This document shows positions 1-8,832 of a stretch of DNA of 64,000 bases, piece by piece. The notes below the pieces were generated by a model. That model had not been told where the DNA came from and did no database searches. It saw only the letters and a program-made list of their open reading frames with translations. The stretch's first letter is position 1. Each line of letters begins with the position of its first letter. The stretch is from Contendibacter sp031732755 (GTDB lineage: Bacteria; Pseudomonadota; Gammaproteobacteria; Competibacterales; Competibacteraceae): NCBI GenBank assembly GCA_031732755.1, contig JAVMKI010000048.1:53898-117897 (forward strand). Reading direction: 5' to 3'. The translations under genes were made by a program, and so were the position numbers.

Positions 1-792
1 GATGTCCAATTGCCGCAGGCAAAACGCCACGGCGCGCGGGAAGGATTCGTCCTGCAACAGAAACTTCAACACGTCCGGTCCATTGACCCGCACCCGCACC
101 TGCTGGCGGTACATCTGGTAGGCGCTGAGCGATTTCAGCACGCTCATCCACTGGATACTGTCGAATGGGTCCTGTTCTTCCTGGGGAGCAACCGAGGTCT
201 GGGTCTGGGTCTGGGTCTGGGTCTGGCTCTGGCCGGCGGGTGACAACAGGTTGGCCGACCGCACATCCAGGATGCGGGTGGTCATGTCGGCGCGCTCCAG
301 ATAATGCCCCAGGCGGACAAAATCATAGGCGTCGGTGCGACTCATCACGCCGGCCAGCAGGCCACCGATCTGCTGCGCGCCATGAATCACCCGCCGCAGA
401 AATTCGTAACGGCCACGCCGGTTGGGCAGGTGATCGCGAGCGTAGATATACAGGCTGTTGATCTGCTCCCAGGCTTCCTGTGGCACGGTATCGCGCGTGG
501 TGCGCAGGTTTTCGCGGGCGGCGGCCAGGCTGGAAATGATCGAGCCGGGATGGTCGCGGTCGTTGATCAGGAACTTGACCACATTGCTTTCGTCGGCCAG
601 CCGATGCGGATCCTTTTCGAAAAACTGGTTTTCGGCGCCGATGATGAAAATCAGCGGCAGCCAGCCGAAAGTGGTGGTGCGCGGCAGATCGAGCAACAAG
701 TTGGTGTTGACATTGATCAGCCGGGCGGTGTCCTCGGCCCGCTCGACGTAGCGGGTCATCCAATAAATGTTCTGCGCGACGCGTGACAGCAT
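1..792 (-). CDS. Alpha-E domain protein (partial, C-terminus outside window)
   Basis: The frame is open from an ATG at 792 to the window edge (264 codons, no stop), so the C-terminus is missing. It begins MLSRVAQNIYWMTRYVERAE and continues with RLINVNTNLLLD, which is the typical opening of the all-alpha, helical alpha-E family (COG2307). The family has no established enzymatic activity. It is nearly always encoded next to a circularly permuted ATP-grasp protein and a bacterial transglutaminase, and all three are present here. The start lies 2 bases after the stop of the upstream ATP-grasp gene, so the two are co-transcribed and probably translationally coupled. Around residues 188-198 a run of hexanucleotide repeats encodes alternating Gln-Thr, probably a flexible linker. 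Confidence 0.85.
   Translation of the reverse strand, partial: MLSRVAQNIYWMTRYVERAEDTARLINVNTNLLLDLPRTTTFGWLPLIFIIGAENQFFEKDPHRLADESNVVKFLINDRDHPGSIISSLAAARENLRTTRDTVPQEAWEQINSLYIYARDHLPNRRGRYEFLRRVIHGAQQIGGLLAGVMSRTDAYDFVRLGHYLERADMTTRILDVRSANLLSPAGQSQTQTQTQTQTSVAPQEEQDPFDSIQWMSVLKSLSAYQMYRQQVRVRVNGPDVLKFLLQDESFPRAVAFCLRQLDI
198..232. repeat. Hexanucleotide (TCTGGG) microsatellite inside the alpha-E gene
   Basis: About five near-perfect tandem copies of a 6-base unit lie inside the alpha-E coding sequence and encode Gln-Thr dipeptides on the minus strand. Because the unit is a multiple of three, gain or loss of copies changes linker length without a frameshift. Confidence 0.8.
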
Positions 793-794
793 GG

Positions 795-2252
795 TTAGAG
801 TCCCTCGGTATCCACGATCCAGGTGTCCTTGCTTCCCCCGCCCTGCGAGGAATTCACCACCAGGGAGCCCTTTTTGAGCGCCACCCGGGTCAAGCCGCCA
901 GTGGTGACGTAGGTGGGTGGACCACCGGACAGGATGAACGGCCGCAAATCCACATGGCGCGGTTCCATCCGGTCGTCGCACAGGGTCGGCGAGGTGGATA
1001 GCGCCAGTGTTGGCTGGGCAATGTAATTGCGGGGATCGTTCTGGATCAGCTTGGCAAAGCGTTTGCGTTCGGCCTGGGTGGCGTGCGGCCCGACCAGCAT
1101 CCCATAACCGCCGGATTCGTTGGCGGGCTTCACCACCAGTTGATCGAGATGAGCCAGTACGTATTTGCGGTCTTTCTCGCGCATGCACAAGTAGGACGGC
1201 ACGTTGGCGATGAGCGGCTCCTGATCCAGGTAGTACTTGATGATCTCCGGCACGAAGGCATAGACCACTTTGTCGTCGGCCACGCCCGCGCCGGGCGCGT
1301 TGGCCAGCGCCACGTTGCCGGCGCGCCAGGCTCGCATCAGCCCTTTGATGCCCAGCGAGGAATCAGGCCGGAACGCCTCGGGGTCCAGGAACAGGTCGTC
1401 GATGCGGCGGTAGATCACATCCACCCGCTCCAGCCCCCCGATGGTGCGCATGTAGACGCAATCGTCGTCGCCCACCTCCAGGTCGTTGCCTTCCACCAGT
1501 TCCACCCCCATCTGCTGCGCCAGATAGGAATGCTCGAAATAAGCGGAGTTGTAGATGCCGGGAGTGAGCACCACCACGGTCGGGTGATCGCCGGGCCGGG
1601 GCGACAGCGAGGCGAGCATGTCGTACAGGCGCAGGGTGTAGTCGTCCACCGGTTGAATGCGCTGGTGCCCGAACAGCTCCGGGAAGACCCGCTTGGTCAC
1701 GACCCGGTTTTCCAGCATGTAGGACACGCCGGACGGGACACGCAGGTTGTCCTCCAACACGTAGATCGTGCCGTCCTTGTCGCGCACCAGGTCGCTGCCG
1801 CAGATGTGCGCCCAGACCCCATGGCGAGGACTGACCCCCACGCATTGCGGACGGAAATTGGCCGATTGCGCCAACACTTCGGCGGGGAATACGCCGTCCC
1901 GGATAATCTTCTGCTCGTGGTAGAGATCGTCGATGAACAGGTTGAGCGCCAACACCCGTTGTTTCAGGCCCGCCTCGGCGCGGTCCCATTCCTGCTTGGG
2001 GATGATGCGCGGCACGATGTCGAACGGCCAGGCCCGGTCGATGCTGCCGCCCTCGGTGTAGACGGTGAAGGTGATGCCCATCACCAGAATGGCGAGTTCG
2101 GCGGCGGTTTTGCGCTCGTGCAGTTCCTCGTCGCTCAGGGAAGCCAGGTATTCGCACAGCGCGCGCGCCGCCGGGCGAGGGCCCGTCGCGCTGGCGATGA
2201 GCTCGTCGTAATAGGAACCGGTCGCGGCGTAGTGTTGCCACTCAATGGTCAT
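795..2252 (-). CDS. Circularly permuted ATP-grasp protein (type 2)
   Basis: This 485-residue protein is full length for the circularly permuted ATP-grasp family (COG2308). Recognisable blocks are the conserved LEDNLRVPSGVSYMLENR (166-183), the nucleotide-binding VVKPANESGGYGM (373-385), RHVDLRPF (432-439), TGGLTRVAL (451-459) and the C-terminal NSSQGGGSKDTW (467-478). ATP-grasp enzymes ligate carboxylates to amines or thiols. This subfamily was predicted by comparative genomics to form amide bonds in a peptide-like metabolite together with alpha-E and transglutaminase partners, but its substrate is not established. It heads the minus-strand pair with the alpha-E gene and is divergent from the transglutaminase gene across a 286-base spacer. 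Confidence 0.9.
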   Translation of the reverse strand: MTIEWQHYAATGSYYDELIASATGPRPAARALCEYLASLSDEELHERKTAAELAILVMGITFTVYTEGGSIDRAWPFDIVPRIIPKQEWDRAEAGLKQRVLALNLFIDDLYHEQKIIRDGVFPAEVLAQSANFRPQCVGVSPRHGVWAHICGSDLVRDKDGTIYVLEDNLRVPSGVSYMLENRVVTKRVFPELFGHQRIQPVDDYTLRLYDMLASLSPRPGDHPTVVVLTPGIYNSAYFEHSYLAQQMGVELVEGNDLEVGDDDCVYMRTIGGLERVDVIYRRIDDLFLDPEAFRPDSSLGIKGLMRAWRAGNVALANAPGAGVADDKVVYAFVPEIIKYYLDQEPLIANVPSYLCMREKDRKYVLAHLDQLVVKPANESGGYGMLVGPHATQAERKRFAKLIQNDPRNYIAQPTLALSTSPTLCDDRMEPRHVDLRPFILSGGPPTYVTTGGLTRVALKKGSLVVNSSQGGGSKDTWIVDTEGL

Positions 2253-2538
2253 GGTCTAGGGCCCTTGGAATTGGCGTATTCGATGACGTTGCCCTCGGAT
2301 TCAGCAAAATTCGAGCCAACGTCCGAAATGGGGTTGAGTACGATAAAATCATCGCGTTGATTGCACCAAATTCATGCCAAATCCTGTCGAATTGCACGAC
2401 GGAGGTGCAAGGATGGTGGCGAACCTGCTCGGAATTGGTGGCGGACTACGCGGAACGCCGCTTGCATTGGCCAAGACGATCCAACCGCGCATAATGCGCC
2501 TCCATAATACTCAATTCGCTCATCGTGAAGGACAGGCC
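2253..2538. promoter_or_regulatory. Divergent intergenic region, candidate promoter
   Basis: The spacer separates the divergent ATP-grasp and transglutaminase genes. A weak plus-strand promoter candidate is TTGGCC at 2467-2472 and CATAAT at 2490-2495 with a 17-base spacer, about 40 bases before the transglutaminase ATG. An open frame extends upstream to an ATG at 2374, but its residues do not resemble the family and I treat it as non-coding. No other structure was seen. Confidence 0.35.
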
Positions 2539-5500
2539 ATGGCCATCCGTGTTGCGCTCCACCATCGCACGACTTATCACTTCGACCGCCCGGTCAATCT
2601 CTCGCCGCACATCATCCGCTTGCGTCCAGCCGCGCACGCCCGTACTCCGATTCACGCTTATTCACTCAGGATCGAACCATCCCAGCATTTTATCAATTGG
2701 ATGCAGGACCCTTTCGGCAACTTTCAGGCGCGGCTGGTGTTCCCGGAGAAAATCCGGGAGTTGAAGATCGCCGTGGATCTGGTGGCCGAGATGACGGTGA
2801 TCAACCCGTTCGATTTCTTCGTCGAAGGTTACGCCGAGCATTATCCGTTTGATTACGAGCCAACCCTGCGCCGGGAATTGATGCCCTATCTGGAGATCGA
2901 GGACGACGGTCCGTTGCTGCGCGAGTGGCTGACCAGCGTGGACCGTGATCCACAGCGGATCGTCGATTTTCTGGTCGAGATCAACTGGCGGCTGAATCGG
3001 GAAATCGCCTACGTCATTCGCATGGAGCCGGGAGTGCAGACCTGCGAGGAGACGCTGGAGAAGCGTCGCGGCTCTTGCCGCGACTCGGCCTGGTTGCTGG
3101 TGCAAATCCTACGGCATCTGGGGTTGGCGGCGCGCTTCGTATCCGGCTATCTGATCCAGCTCACCGCCGACGTCAAGTCACTGGACGGCCCGTCCGGGCC
3201 CGAGGCGGATTTCACCGACCTGCACGCCTGGGCCGAGGTGTTCGTGCCCGGCGCCGGTTGGCTGGGACTGGACCCGACCTCCGGCCTGTTCGCTGGCGAG
3301 GGTCACATCCCCCTGGCCTGCACCCCAACCCCGCCCAGCGCCGCGCCGGTCACCGGTTACGCGGATGTCTGCGAAACGACTTTCGACTTCGTCATGAAGG
3401 TGGATCGCATCCACGAAGACCCGCGCGTCACCAAGCCCTACAGCGAGGAACAATGGGCGCGGATCGAACAACTGGGCGAGGCGGTGGACGCGCGGCTGGT
3501 GACCGGTGACGTGCGCCTGACCATGGGCGGCGAGCCGACCTTCGTGTCCATTGACGACATGGACGGCGCGGAATGGACCATCGCGGCGGTGGGGCCGACC
3601 AAACGCAAACTGGCTGGCCGGCTGCTGAAGAAATTGCGCGACCGCTTTGCGTCAAATGGTTTTCTGCACTACAGCCAGGGGAAGTGGTATCCCGGCGAAT
3701 CGCTGCCGCGCTGGGCGCTGTCCTGCTACTGGCGCAGTGACGGGTTGCCGCTGTGGCACGACCCACGCTGGATCGCCGACGACGAAAAGCCCCAAGGTTT
3801 TGGCCCGGAGCAGGCGTGGGCGTTCGCGGCGGAGTTGACCAAGCGGCTGGGCGTGAACACCGAGCGGCTGGTTCCCGGCTACGAAGATGTGTATTACTAC
3901 CTGTGGAAGGAGCGCACCCTGCCGGTCAACGTGGACCCGCTGAAGTTCGACCTCAAGGACGACGAGGAGCGGCGACGCCTGGCGTTGCTGCTGGAACGCG
4001 GTCTGAATCAGGTCACCGGCTACGCCTTGCCGCTGCGCTGGGATCATGCCGGCCATGGCTGGCTCAGCGGGCCGTGGGCATTGCGCCGCGAACATCTGTA
4101 TCTGATTCCGGGCGATTCGCCGATGGGCTACCGCCTGCCGCTGGCGGCCCTACCTTGGGTGGCGGAGACCGACCTGGAAATTCCGCATCCGCAGTCGCTG
4201 TTCGAGTTCCGCGCCGCGCTGGGCGATACCCATGGTGAAGTCATGCGCCGCTACAGCGCGTTTCTCCAGGGTGGCGGCACGGCCCCACGCGGCGATTTTC
4301 AGGAGCAGCCGGCGACGGATGACAGTTCGGTGGTTCATACCGCGCTGTGCGTGGAGCCGCGCGACGGTCATCTGTACGTGTTCATGCCGCCGTTGAGTCA
4401 GTTGGAGCACTATCTCGACTTGCTGGCCTGCGTCGAACAGACCGCCGCCGAATTGCAAATGCCGGTGCTGGTCGAGGGCTACGCTCCACCGCCGGACTGG
4501 CGGGTGCGCAAGCTGGCCGTCACTCCCGACCCCGGCGTGATCGAAGTCAACATTCACCCCGCCGGCGACTGGCGGGAGTTGAAGCGGAATGTCGAGGGGC
4601 TGTACGAAGACGCGCGCCAGTCGCGGCTGGGAACGGAGAAGTTCATGCTGGATGGCCGTCATACCGGCACCGGCGGCGGCAATCATGTCACCCTCGGCGG
4701 CGCGACGCCCACCGACAGTCCGTTCCTGCGTCGGCCCGAACTGTTGCGCAGTCTGATCACCTACTGGCAACACCATCCCAGTTTGTCGTACCTGTTCTCG
4801 GGGTTGTTCATTGGGCCGACCAGTCAGGCGCCCCGGGTGGACGAGGCCCGCAACGACAGCCTGTACGAGCTGGAAATCGCGTTTCGACAGATGCCGCCGG
4901 GCGAAGCGCCGCAGCCGTGGTTGGTGGACCGGCTGTTGCGCAACCTGCTGGTGGATTTGACCGGCAACACCCATCGCGCCGAGTTCTGCATCGACAAGCT
5001 GTACTCACCGGATTCGGCGATGGGCCGGCTGGGCCTGGTGGAAATGCGGGCCTTTGAAATGCCGCCGCACGCCCGGATGAGTCTGATGCAAATGTTGCTG
5101 TTGCGCGGACTGGTGGCGCGGTTTTGGGAGCAGCCCTACCCGAATCGGGAACTGGTGCGTTGGGGCACGCAAATTCACGATCAGTTCATGCTGCCGCATT
5201 ACGTTTGGCAGGATTTCCTGGATGTGACCACCGAACTGAATGCGGCCGGTTTCCCGTTCGAAAGCGACTGGTTCCTGCCGTTCTTCGAGTTCCGTTTTCC
5301 GCACTACGGCAACATCGTCCAGCGAGACATCGACCTGGAACTGCGCCAGGCGCTGGAGCCGTGGCATGTGCTGGGCGAGGAGCAGGCACTGGGCGGCACG
5401 GCCCGCTACGTGGACTCTTCGGTGGAGCGGATGCAGGTCAAAGTGCGCGGGATGACCGGCGAGCGGCATGTGGTGGCCTGCAACGGCCGCCGGGTGCCGC

Positions 5501-5841
5501 TGCGACCGACCGATATTCCCGGCGAATTCGTCGCCGGGGTGCGCTACCGGGCTTGGCAGCCGCCATCAGCACTGCATCCGACCATTCCGGTGCACGCGCC
5601 GTTGGTGTTCGACATCGTGGACACCTGGAACCAGCGCTCCATCGGCGGCTGCACCTATCATGTCCAGCATCCCGGCGGACGCAATCCCGACACGTTCCCG
5701 GTCAACGCCAACGAAGCCGAGGCACGCCGCTTCGCCCGGTTCTGGCCCTATGGCCATACGCCGGGGCCGATGACCGCGCCGGTCGAAATGGTCAATCCGA
5801 ACTTCCCGCATACGTTGGATCTGCGGCGACGGGAAGAATAG
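2539..5841 (+). CDS. Transglutaminase-like / DUF2126 fusion protein
   Basis: The chosen ATG at 2539 has GAAGGA just upstream and gives MAIRVALHHRTTYHFDRPVN, the family's usual start. The 1100-residue protein has a bacterial transglutaminase N-terminal region (about 1-90), a transglutaminase core with the Cys-His-Asp triad visible at Cys180 (GSCRD), His229 (DLHAW) and Asp245 (LDPTSG), and a long C-terminal DUF2126 region (about 380-1100). No signal peptide is visible, so a cytoplasmic protein is likely. Transglutaminase-fold enzymes cleave or transfer amide bonds; in this cluster the predicted partner is the ATP-grasp ligase encoded divergently. The physiological substrate is unknown. The next gene begins directly after the stop codon. 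Confidence 0.9.
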   Translation: MAIRVALHHRTTYHFDRPVNLSPHIIRLRPAAHARTPIHAYSLRIEPSQHFINWMQDPFGNFQARLVFPEKIRELKIAVDLVAEMTVINPFDFFVEGYAEHYPFDYEPTLRRELMPYLEIEDDGPLLREWLTSVDRDPQRIVDFLVEINWRLNREIAYVIRMEPGVQTCEETLEKRRGSCRDSAWLLVQILRHLGLAARFVSGYLIQLTADVKSLDGPSGPEADFTDLHAWAEVFVPGAGWLGLDPTSGLFAGEGHIPLACTPTPPSAAPVTGYADVCETTFDFVMKVDRIHEDPRVTKPYSEEQWARIEQLGEAVDARLVTGDVRLTMGGEPTFVSIDDMDGAEWTIAAVGPTKRKLAGRLLKKLRDRFASNGFLHYSQGKWYPGESLPRWALSCYWRSDGLPLWHDPRWIADDEKPQGFGPEQAWAFAAELTKRLGVNTERLVPGYEDVYYYLWKERTLPVNVDPLKFDLKDDEERRRLALLLERGLNQVTGYALPLRWDHAGHGWLSGPWALRREHLYLIPGDSPMGYRLPLAALPWVAETDLEIPHPQSLFEFRAALGDTHGEVMRRYSAFLQGGGTAPRGDFQEQPATDDSSVVHTALCVEPRDGHLYVFMPPLSQLEHYLDLLACVEQTAAELQMPVLVEGYAPPPDWRVRKLAVTPDPGVIEVNIHPAGDWRELKRNVEGLYEDARQSRLGTEKFMLDGRHTGTGGGNHVTLGGATPTDSPFLRRPELLRSLITYWQHHPSLSYLFSGLFIGPTSQAPRVDEARNDSLYELEIAFRQMPPGEAPQPWLVDRLLRNLLVDLTGNTHRAEFCIDKLYSPDSAMGRLGLVEMRAFEMPPHARMSLMQMLLLRGLVARFWEQPYPNRELVRWGTQIHDQFMLPHYVWQDFLDVTTELNAAGFPFESDWFLPFFEFRFPHYGNIVQRDIDLELRQALEPWHVLGEEQALGGTARYVDSSVERMQVKVRGMTGERHVVACNGRRVPLRPTDIPGEFVAGVRYRAWQPPSALHPTIPVHAPLVFDIVDTWNQRSIGGCTYHVQHPGGRNPDTFPVNANEAEARRFARFWPYGHTPGPMTAPVEMVNPNFPHTLDLRRREE

Positions 5842-6504
5842 GTGAGAGTTCTCCAAAGCTGGGACGATGGAGTGGTGGACGATGTCCGGTTGACCGGTTT
5901 GCTGCGCCGGCACCGGGCCAAGGCGACGTTCAATCTGAATCCAGGTTTGCACCAGCCGGGGCGTTCGTTCAGTTGGCGGTATGGCGACAAGGAAGTCTGG
6001 CGGCTCGGCCGGGATGAACTGGCCGAGGTATACGCCGGTTTTGAGATTGCCAACCATTCCCTGACTCACCCGAACCTGCCTGATCTAGCGCCGGAGGCGC
6101 TGGACTGGGAAGTTCGGGAAAGCCGCCGAATGTTGCGGGACTGGTTTCGACAGCCGGTGCGCGGGTTTTGTTATCCCTTCGGCGGTTTCAACCCAGCGGT
6201 GAAGGAGGTCATTCAGGCCGCTGGTCACCGCCACGCCCGCACGGTGACCGAGGTCGAACCGGTATTTCCACCCGCCGATCCGCTAGAGTTGGGCGTGAGT
6301 TGCCGGTTCAACGATCCGGCGTTTTGGAGCCGCTACCAGCGCGTCAAGGATGCGGACGGCGTCTTTCTGTTCTGGGGCCACAGCTACGAGCTGATCAACG
6401 AGGCGATGTGGGCTGATCTGGAGAACAAGATCGCTGGCATCAGCGCCGATCCAGCAGCGGAATGGATGGATCTCGAAGCCTTGTTCGCCACGAAGGCGTA
6501 TTGA
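5842..6504 (+). CDS. Polysaccharide deacetylase (NodB-type) family protein
   Basis: The GTG start follows the stop codon of the transglutaminase gene with no gap, so the two are one transcription unit. The 220-residue protein shows the NodB-fold metal and catalytic pattern: SWDDG (6-10) with tandem Asp8-Asp9, and NHSLTH (71-76), whose His72 and His76 are the usual zinc ligands. RGFCYPFGGFN (107-117) and a C-terminal FLFWGHSYEL follow. Family members hydrolyse N-acetyl or other acyl groups from sugars in the presence of a divalent metal. There is no signal peptide, which is unusual for a cell-wall deacetylase and may mean a cytoplasmic small-molecule substrate linked to the cluster product; that is inference. 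Confidence 0.85.
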   Translation: MRVLQSWDDGVVDDVRLTGLLRRHRAKATFNLNPGLHQPGRSFSWRYGDKEVWRLGRDELAEVYAGFEIANHSLTHPNLPDLAPEALDWEVRESRRMLRDWFRQPVRGFCYPFGGFNPAVKEVIQAAGHRHARTVTEVEPVFPPADPLELGVSCRFNDPAFWSRYQRVKDADGVFLFWGHSYELINEAMWADLENKIAGISADPAAEWMDLEALFATKAY

Positions 6505-6530
6505 AAAACCGCCAGCGTGATTGCGGATGT

Positions 6531-6558
6531 GTTTTTACGTGGCCGTTTTTACGTGGCC
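6531..6558. repeat. 14-base tandem duplication
   Basis: GTTTTTACGTGGCC occurs twice head to tail (6531-6544 and 6545-6558) in the 135-base spacer between the deacetylase and the TPR-like gene. It may be a slippage duplication; no function is evident. Confidence 0.7.
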
Positions 6559-6639
6559 GCGTTTTCGCATCCCGGTCGCGGTGGTTTCTTCCCTTTCGAT
6601 GAAGCTGTTTGATGCCGTCGATCTCCGAGGAGCTTCGTT

Positions 6640-7161
6640 GTGGATCTATTGTCTTTTGATGCCGAGCCGCTGTATTTCGACGATCCGCCTTCCGAAGAGG
6701 TCGTACGGTTACTGCGACAAGCCGCCGAGGATTACGGCGATGGAGGAGCCGAAGCCGATTTACAGCGGGCTTATCAACTGGACCCAGAACATTTGATGGT
6801 TCTGGTTTCTCTATTTCGCTACCATTTTTATCAGCACCATTTTCCCGAGGCGCTCGATATTCTTCAAAAGGCGCGCGAGGTCGTTCGGCGAAAACTGGAT
6901 TTACCTGATGACTGGCGCGCACTCGACGAAGCGCGACTTTTCGGTGGCCACGAGCACCATATGGTCTTGGTCCGATTCTATTTGCTTTGTTTGAAAGGCG
7001 AAGCGTATTTATACGCCCGGCAGGGTGAAGCGGAGAAGGGAGTGCCTTTGCTCGAAAAGGTCGCGGCGCTGGATTCCAACGATCAACTGGGAACGGCGGC
7101 GTTGTTGGCGGTGGTCAACCGAAATATTCAGCAGACGGATATGGTTCAGACGCAGTTGTAG
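6640..7161 (+). CDS. TPR-like helical protein of unknown function
   Basis: The GTG start at 6640 has CGAGGAG 8 bases upstream. The 173-residue product begins MDLLSFDAEPLYFDDPPSEE and continues with two or three helix pairs that resemble tetratricopeptide repeats (about residues 38-75 and 108-150). It has no signal peptide or membrane segment. Such proteins usually act as protein-protein adaptors. I do not recognise a specific family or role. It lies on the same strand as a cupin gene that starts 34 bases downstream. Confidence 0.7.
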   Translation: MDLLSFDAEPLYFDDPPSEEVVRLLRQAAEDYGDGGAEADLQRAYQLDPEHLMVLVSLFRYHFYQHHFPEALDILQKAREVVRRKLDLPDDWRALDEARLFGGHEHHMVLVRFYLLCLKGEAYLYARQGEAEKGVPLLEKVAALDSNDQLGTAALLAVVNRNIQQTDMVQTQL

Positions 7162-7195
7162 CGCGACTCCCATCGTTCCTCCAGATGAGCGGTTC

Positions 7196-7600
7196 ATGCT
7201 GAAAGCCCAAGCGCCGCTGATCCAGCACCCAGCAGCGACCGAGTACTTCTTCGCGGAAGGTTGCTTCATCATCGAGTGGTGGAACGCGCCCGCCGACGCG
7301 GACCTGTCGGTGGCGCGCGCTCGGGTGGAGCCCGGCGTGACCACCCGCTGGCATCGCCTGCGGGGCGTGACCGAGCGTTATCTGATCCTGGACGGGCGGG
7401 GGTGGGTCGACGTGGGTGACCTGCCGCCCGAAGCCGTCGGACCGGGCGCGGTGGTGCTGATCCCGCCAGGAACCCGCCAGCGCATCACCAACACCAGCGA
7501 CGCTGACTTGATCTTTCTCGCCCTATGCACGCCGCGCTTCACCCAAGCGGTTTATGAAGACCTCGAACCCGATGGCCGGTCGGGAGGCAGTCGGTTGTGA
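7196..7600 (+). CDS. Cupin-domain protein
   Basis: The ATG at 7196 gives a 134-residue single-domain cupin. The first cupin motif is visible as GVTTRWHRLRGVTERYLILDGRG (stated here as residues 45-67), with a His and a Glu in metal-ligand positions. The second is PPGTRQRITN (94-103), in which the usual second-motif His appears replaced by Arg-Gln. Loss of a ligand could mean altered metal binding. Small cupins include isomerases, dioxygenases and sugar-binding regulators, and no substrate can be assigned. It faces the minus-strand ABC transporter genes across a 23-base gap. Confidence 0.8.
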   Translation: MLKAQAPLIQHPAATEYFFAEGCFIIEWWNAPADADLSVARARVEPGVTTRWHRLRGVTERYLILDGRGWVDVGDLPPEAVGPGAVVLIPPGTRQRITNTSDADLIFLALCTPRFTQAVYEDLEPDGRSGGSRL

Positions 7601-7623
7601 AAGTTGTCTTTTGCGATAAACCA

Positions 7624-8832
7624 TTACTCGTGTCTTAACGCCTCGATGGGATCGAGCCGCGCGGCGCGGCGGGCCGGGAAATAGCCGAAGATCACCCCGA
7701 TCGCCGCCGAGAACAGAAATGCCAGCAGGTTGATGCCCGGATCGAACAGAAAGGGCACCTGCATGACTTTCGCCAGCCCGACCGAAGCTAGCGTCGCCAG
7801 CACGATGCCGACGATGCCGCCCAGCGCCGACAGCGCCACCGCCTCGACCAGAAATTGCAGCAGCACCTCCCGCTCCAGTGCGCCGATGGCCAGCCGGATA
7901 CCGATCTCGCGGGTGCGCTCGGTCACCGACACCAGCATGATGTTCATGATGCCGATGCCGCCCACCAGCAGGCTGACCGCCGCCACCGCGCCCAGCAGCG
8001 TGGTCATGACCTTGGTCGTGCCAGTCATGGTTTCCGCGATCTGCCGGGTGTCGAGAATGGAAAAATTGTCCTCTTCGTTGGTGGCGATCTTACGGCGCTC
8101 GCGCAACAGCGCTTGCAGGTCGCTCTTGACCCGATCGGTGCCGGCGCTGTCCCCCACCGAGACCAGGAGGGTGCTGACATCCTGGTTGCCGGTCAGCCGC
8201 CGTTGCAGGGTGCGCAGCGGTATCACGATGGTGTCGTCCTGATCCATGCCCATCGCCGACTGACCCTTGGACGCTAGCACGCCGATCACTTCGCAGGAAA
8301 AATTACTGACCCGCAACTCGCCGCCGACCGCGGGCTGCTGGCCAAACAGCTCCTTGCGTACCGTTTCGCCGATCACGCAGACGGCCTTGCCGGCGCGTTG
8401 CTCGATTTCGGTGAACACGCGCCCGTCGGCCAGTCGCCAGTTGCCCACGGTGAAATAGGCGTCGGTGCTGCCGGTGACCGTAGTGGACCAGTTGTTCGCC
8501 CCGTACACCACGGTCACCGACTTGTTGGCGGTGGGCGCGACGGCGTTGAGGCCGCTGATCTGGGTTCGGATCGCTTCGGCGTCGCCCACCTTGAATCGGG
8601 GCGCGCCCGCCGAATCTCGGCCGGGACCGAGCCGCTGACCGGGACGCACCATGACCAGATTGCTGCCGAGGCTGGCGATCTGATCCGATACCACCCGGGT
8701 CGCGCCGTTGCCGAGCGTCACCATGGTGATCACCGCGCTGACGCCGATCACGATACCGAGGATGGTCAGGAACGACCGCATGAGATTGCGCCGGATCGCG
8801 CGCAAGGCCAGCAGGATGCTGCTCCAGAACAT
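7624..8832 (-). CDS. MacB-type ABC transporter permease
   Basis: This 402-residue permease has one N-terminal membrane helix (about 18-40), a large periplasmic MacB-PCD domain (about 41-270) and three C-terminal helices (about 275-395) with the FtsX-type signature and a closing RRAARLDPIEALRHE. The ATG at 8832 shares its A with the TGA of the ATPase gene (TGATG); a TTG one codon upstream is less likely. MacB-type permeases are mechanotransmitters that drive export from the periplasm through an HlyD-type adaptor and a TolC-like channel, all encoded just upstream. The ATPase is a separate chain here, unlike fused E. coli MacB. The exported substrate is unknown. Confidence 0.9.
   Translation of the reverse strand: MFWSSILLALRAIRRNLMRSFLTILGIVIGVSAVITMVTLGNGATRVVSDQIASLGSNLVMVRPGQRLGPGRDSAGAPRFKVGDAEAIRTQISGLNAVAPTANKSVTVVYGANNWSTTVTGSTDAYFTVGNWRLADGRVFTEIEQRAGKAVCVIGETVRKELFGQQPAVGGELRVSNFSCEVIGVLASKGQSAMGMDQDDTIVIPLRTLQRRLTGNQDVSTLLVSVGDSAGTDRVKSDLQALLRERRKIATNEEDNFSILDTRQIAETMTGTTKVMTTLLGAVAAVSLLVGGIGIMNIMLVSVTERTREIGIRLAIGALEREVLLQFLVEAVALSALGGIVGIVLATLASVGLAKVMQVPFLFDPGINLLAFLFSAAIGVIFGYFPARRAARLDPIEALRHE

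Noticed and set aside
1083..2360. A 425-codon plus-strand frame across the ATP-grasp gene
   Set aside because: The minus-strand ATP-grasp protein has all its motifs; the other frame is a His-rich shadow.
2374..2538. Longer transglutaminase protein starting at 2374
   Set aside because: The extra 55 residues do not resemble the family, and the ATG at 2539 has a good ribosome-binding site and the conserved N-terminus.
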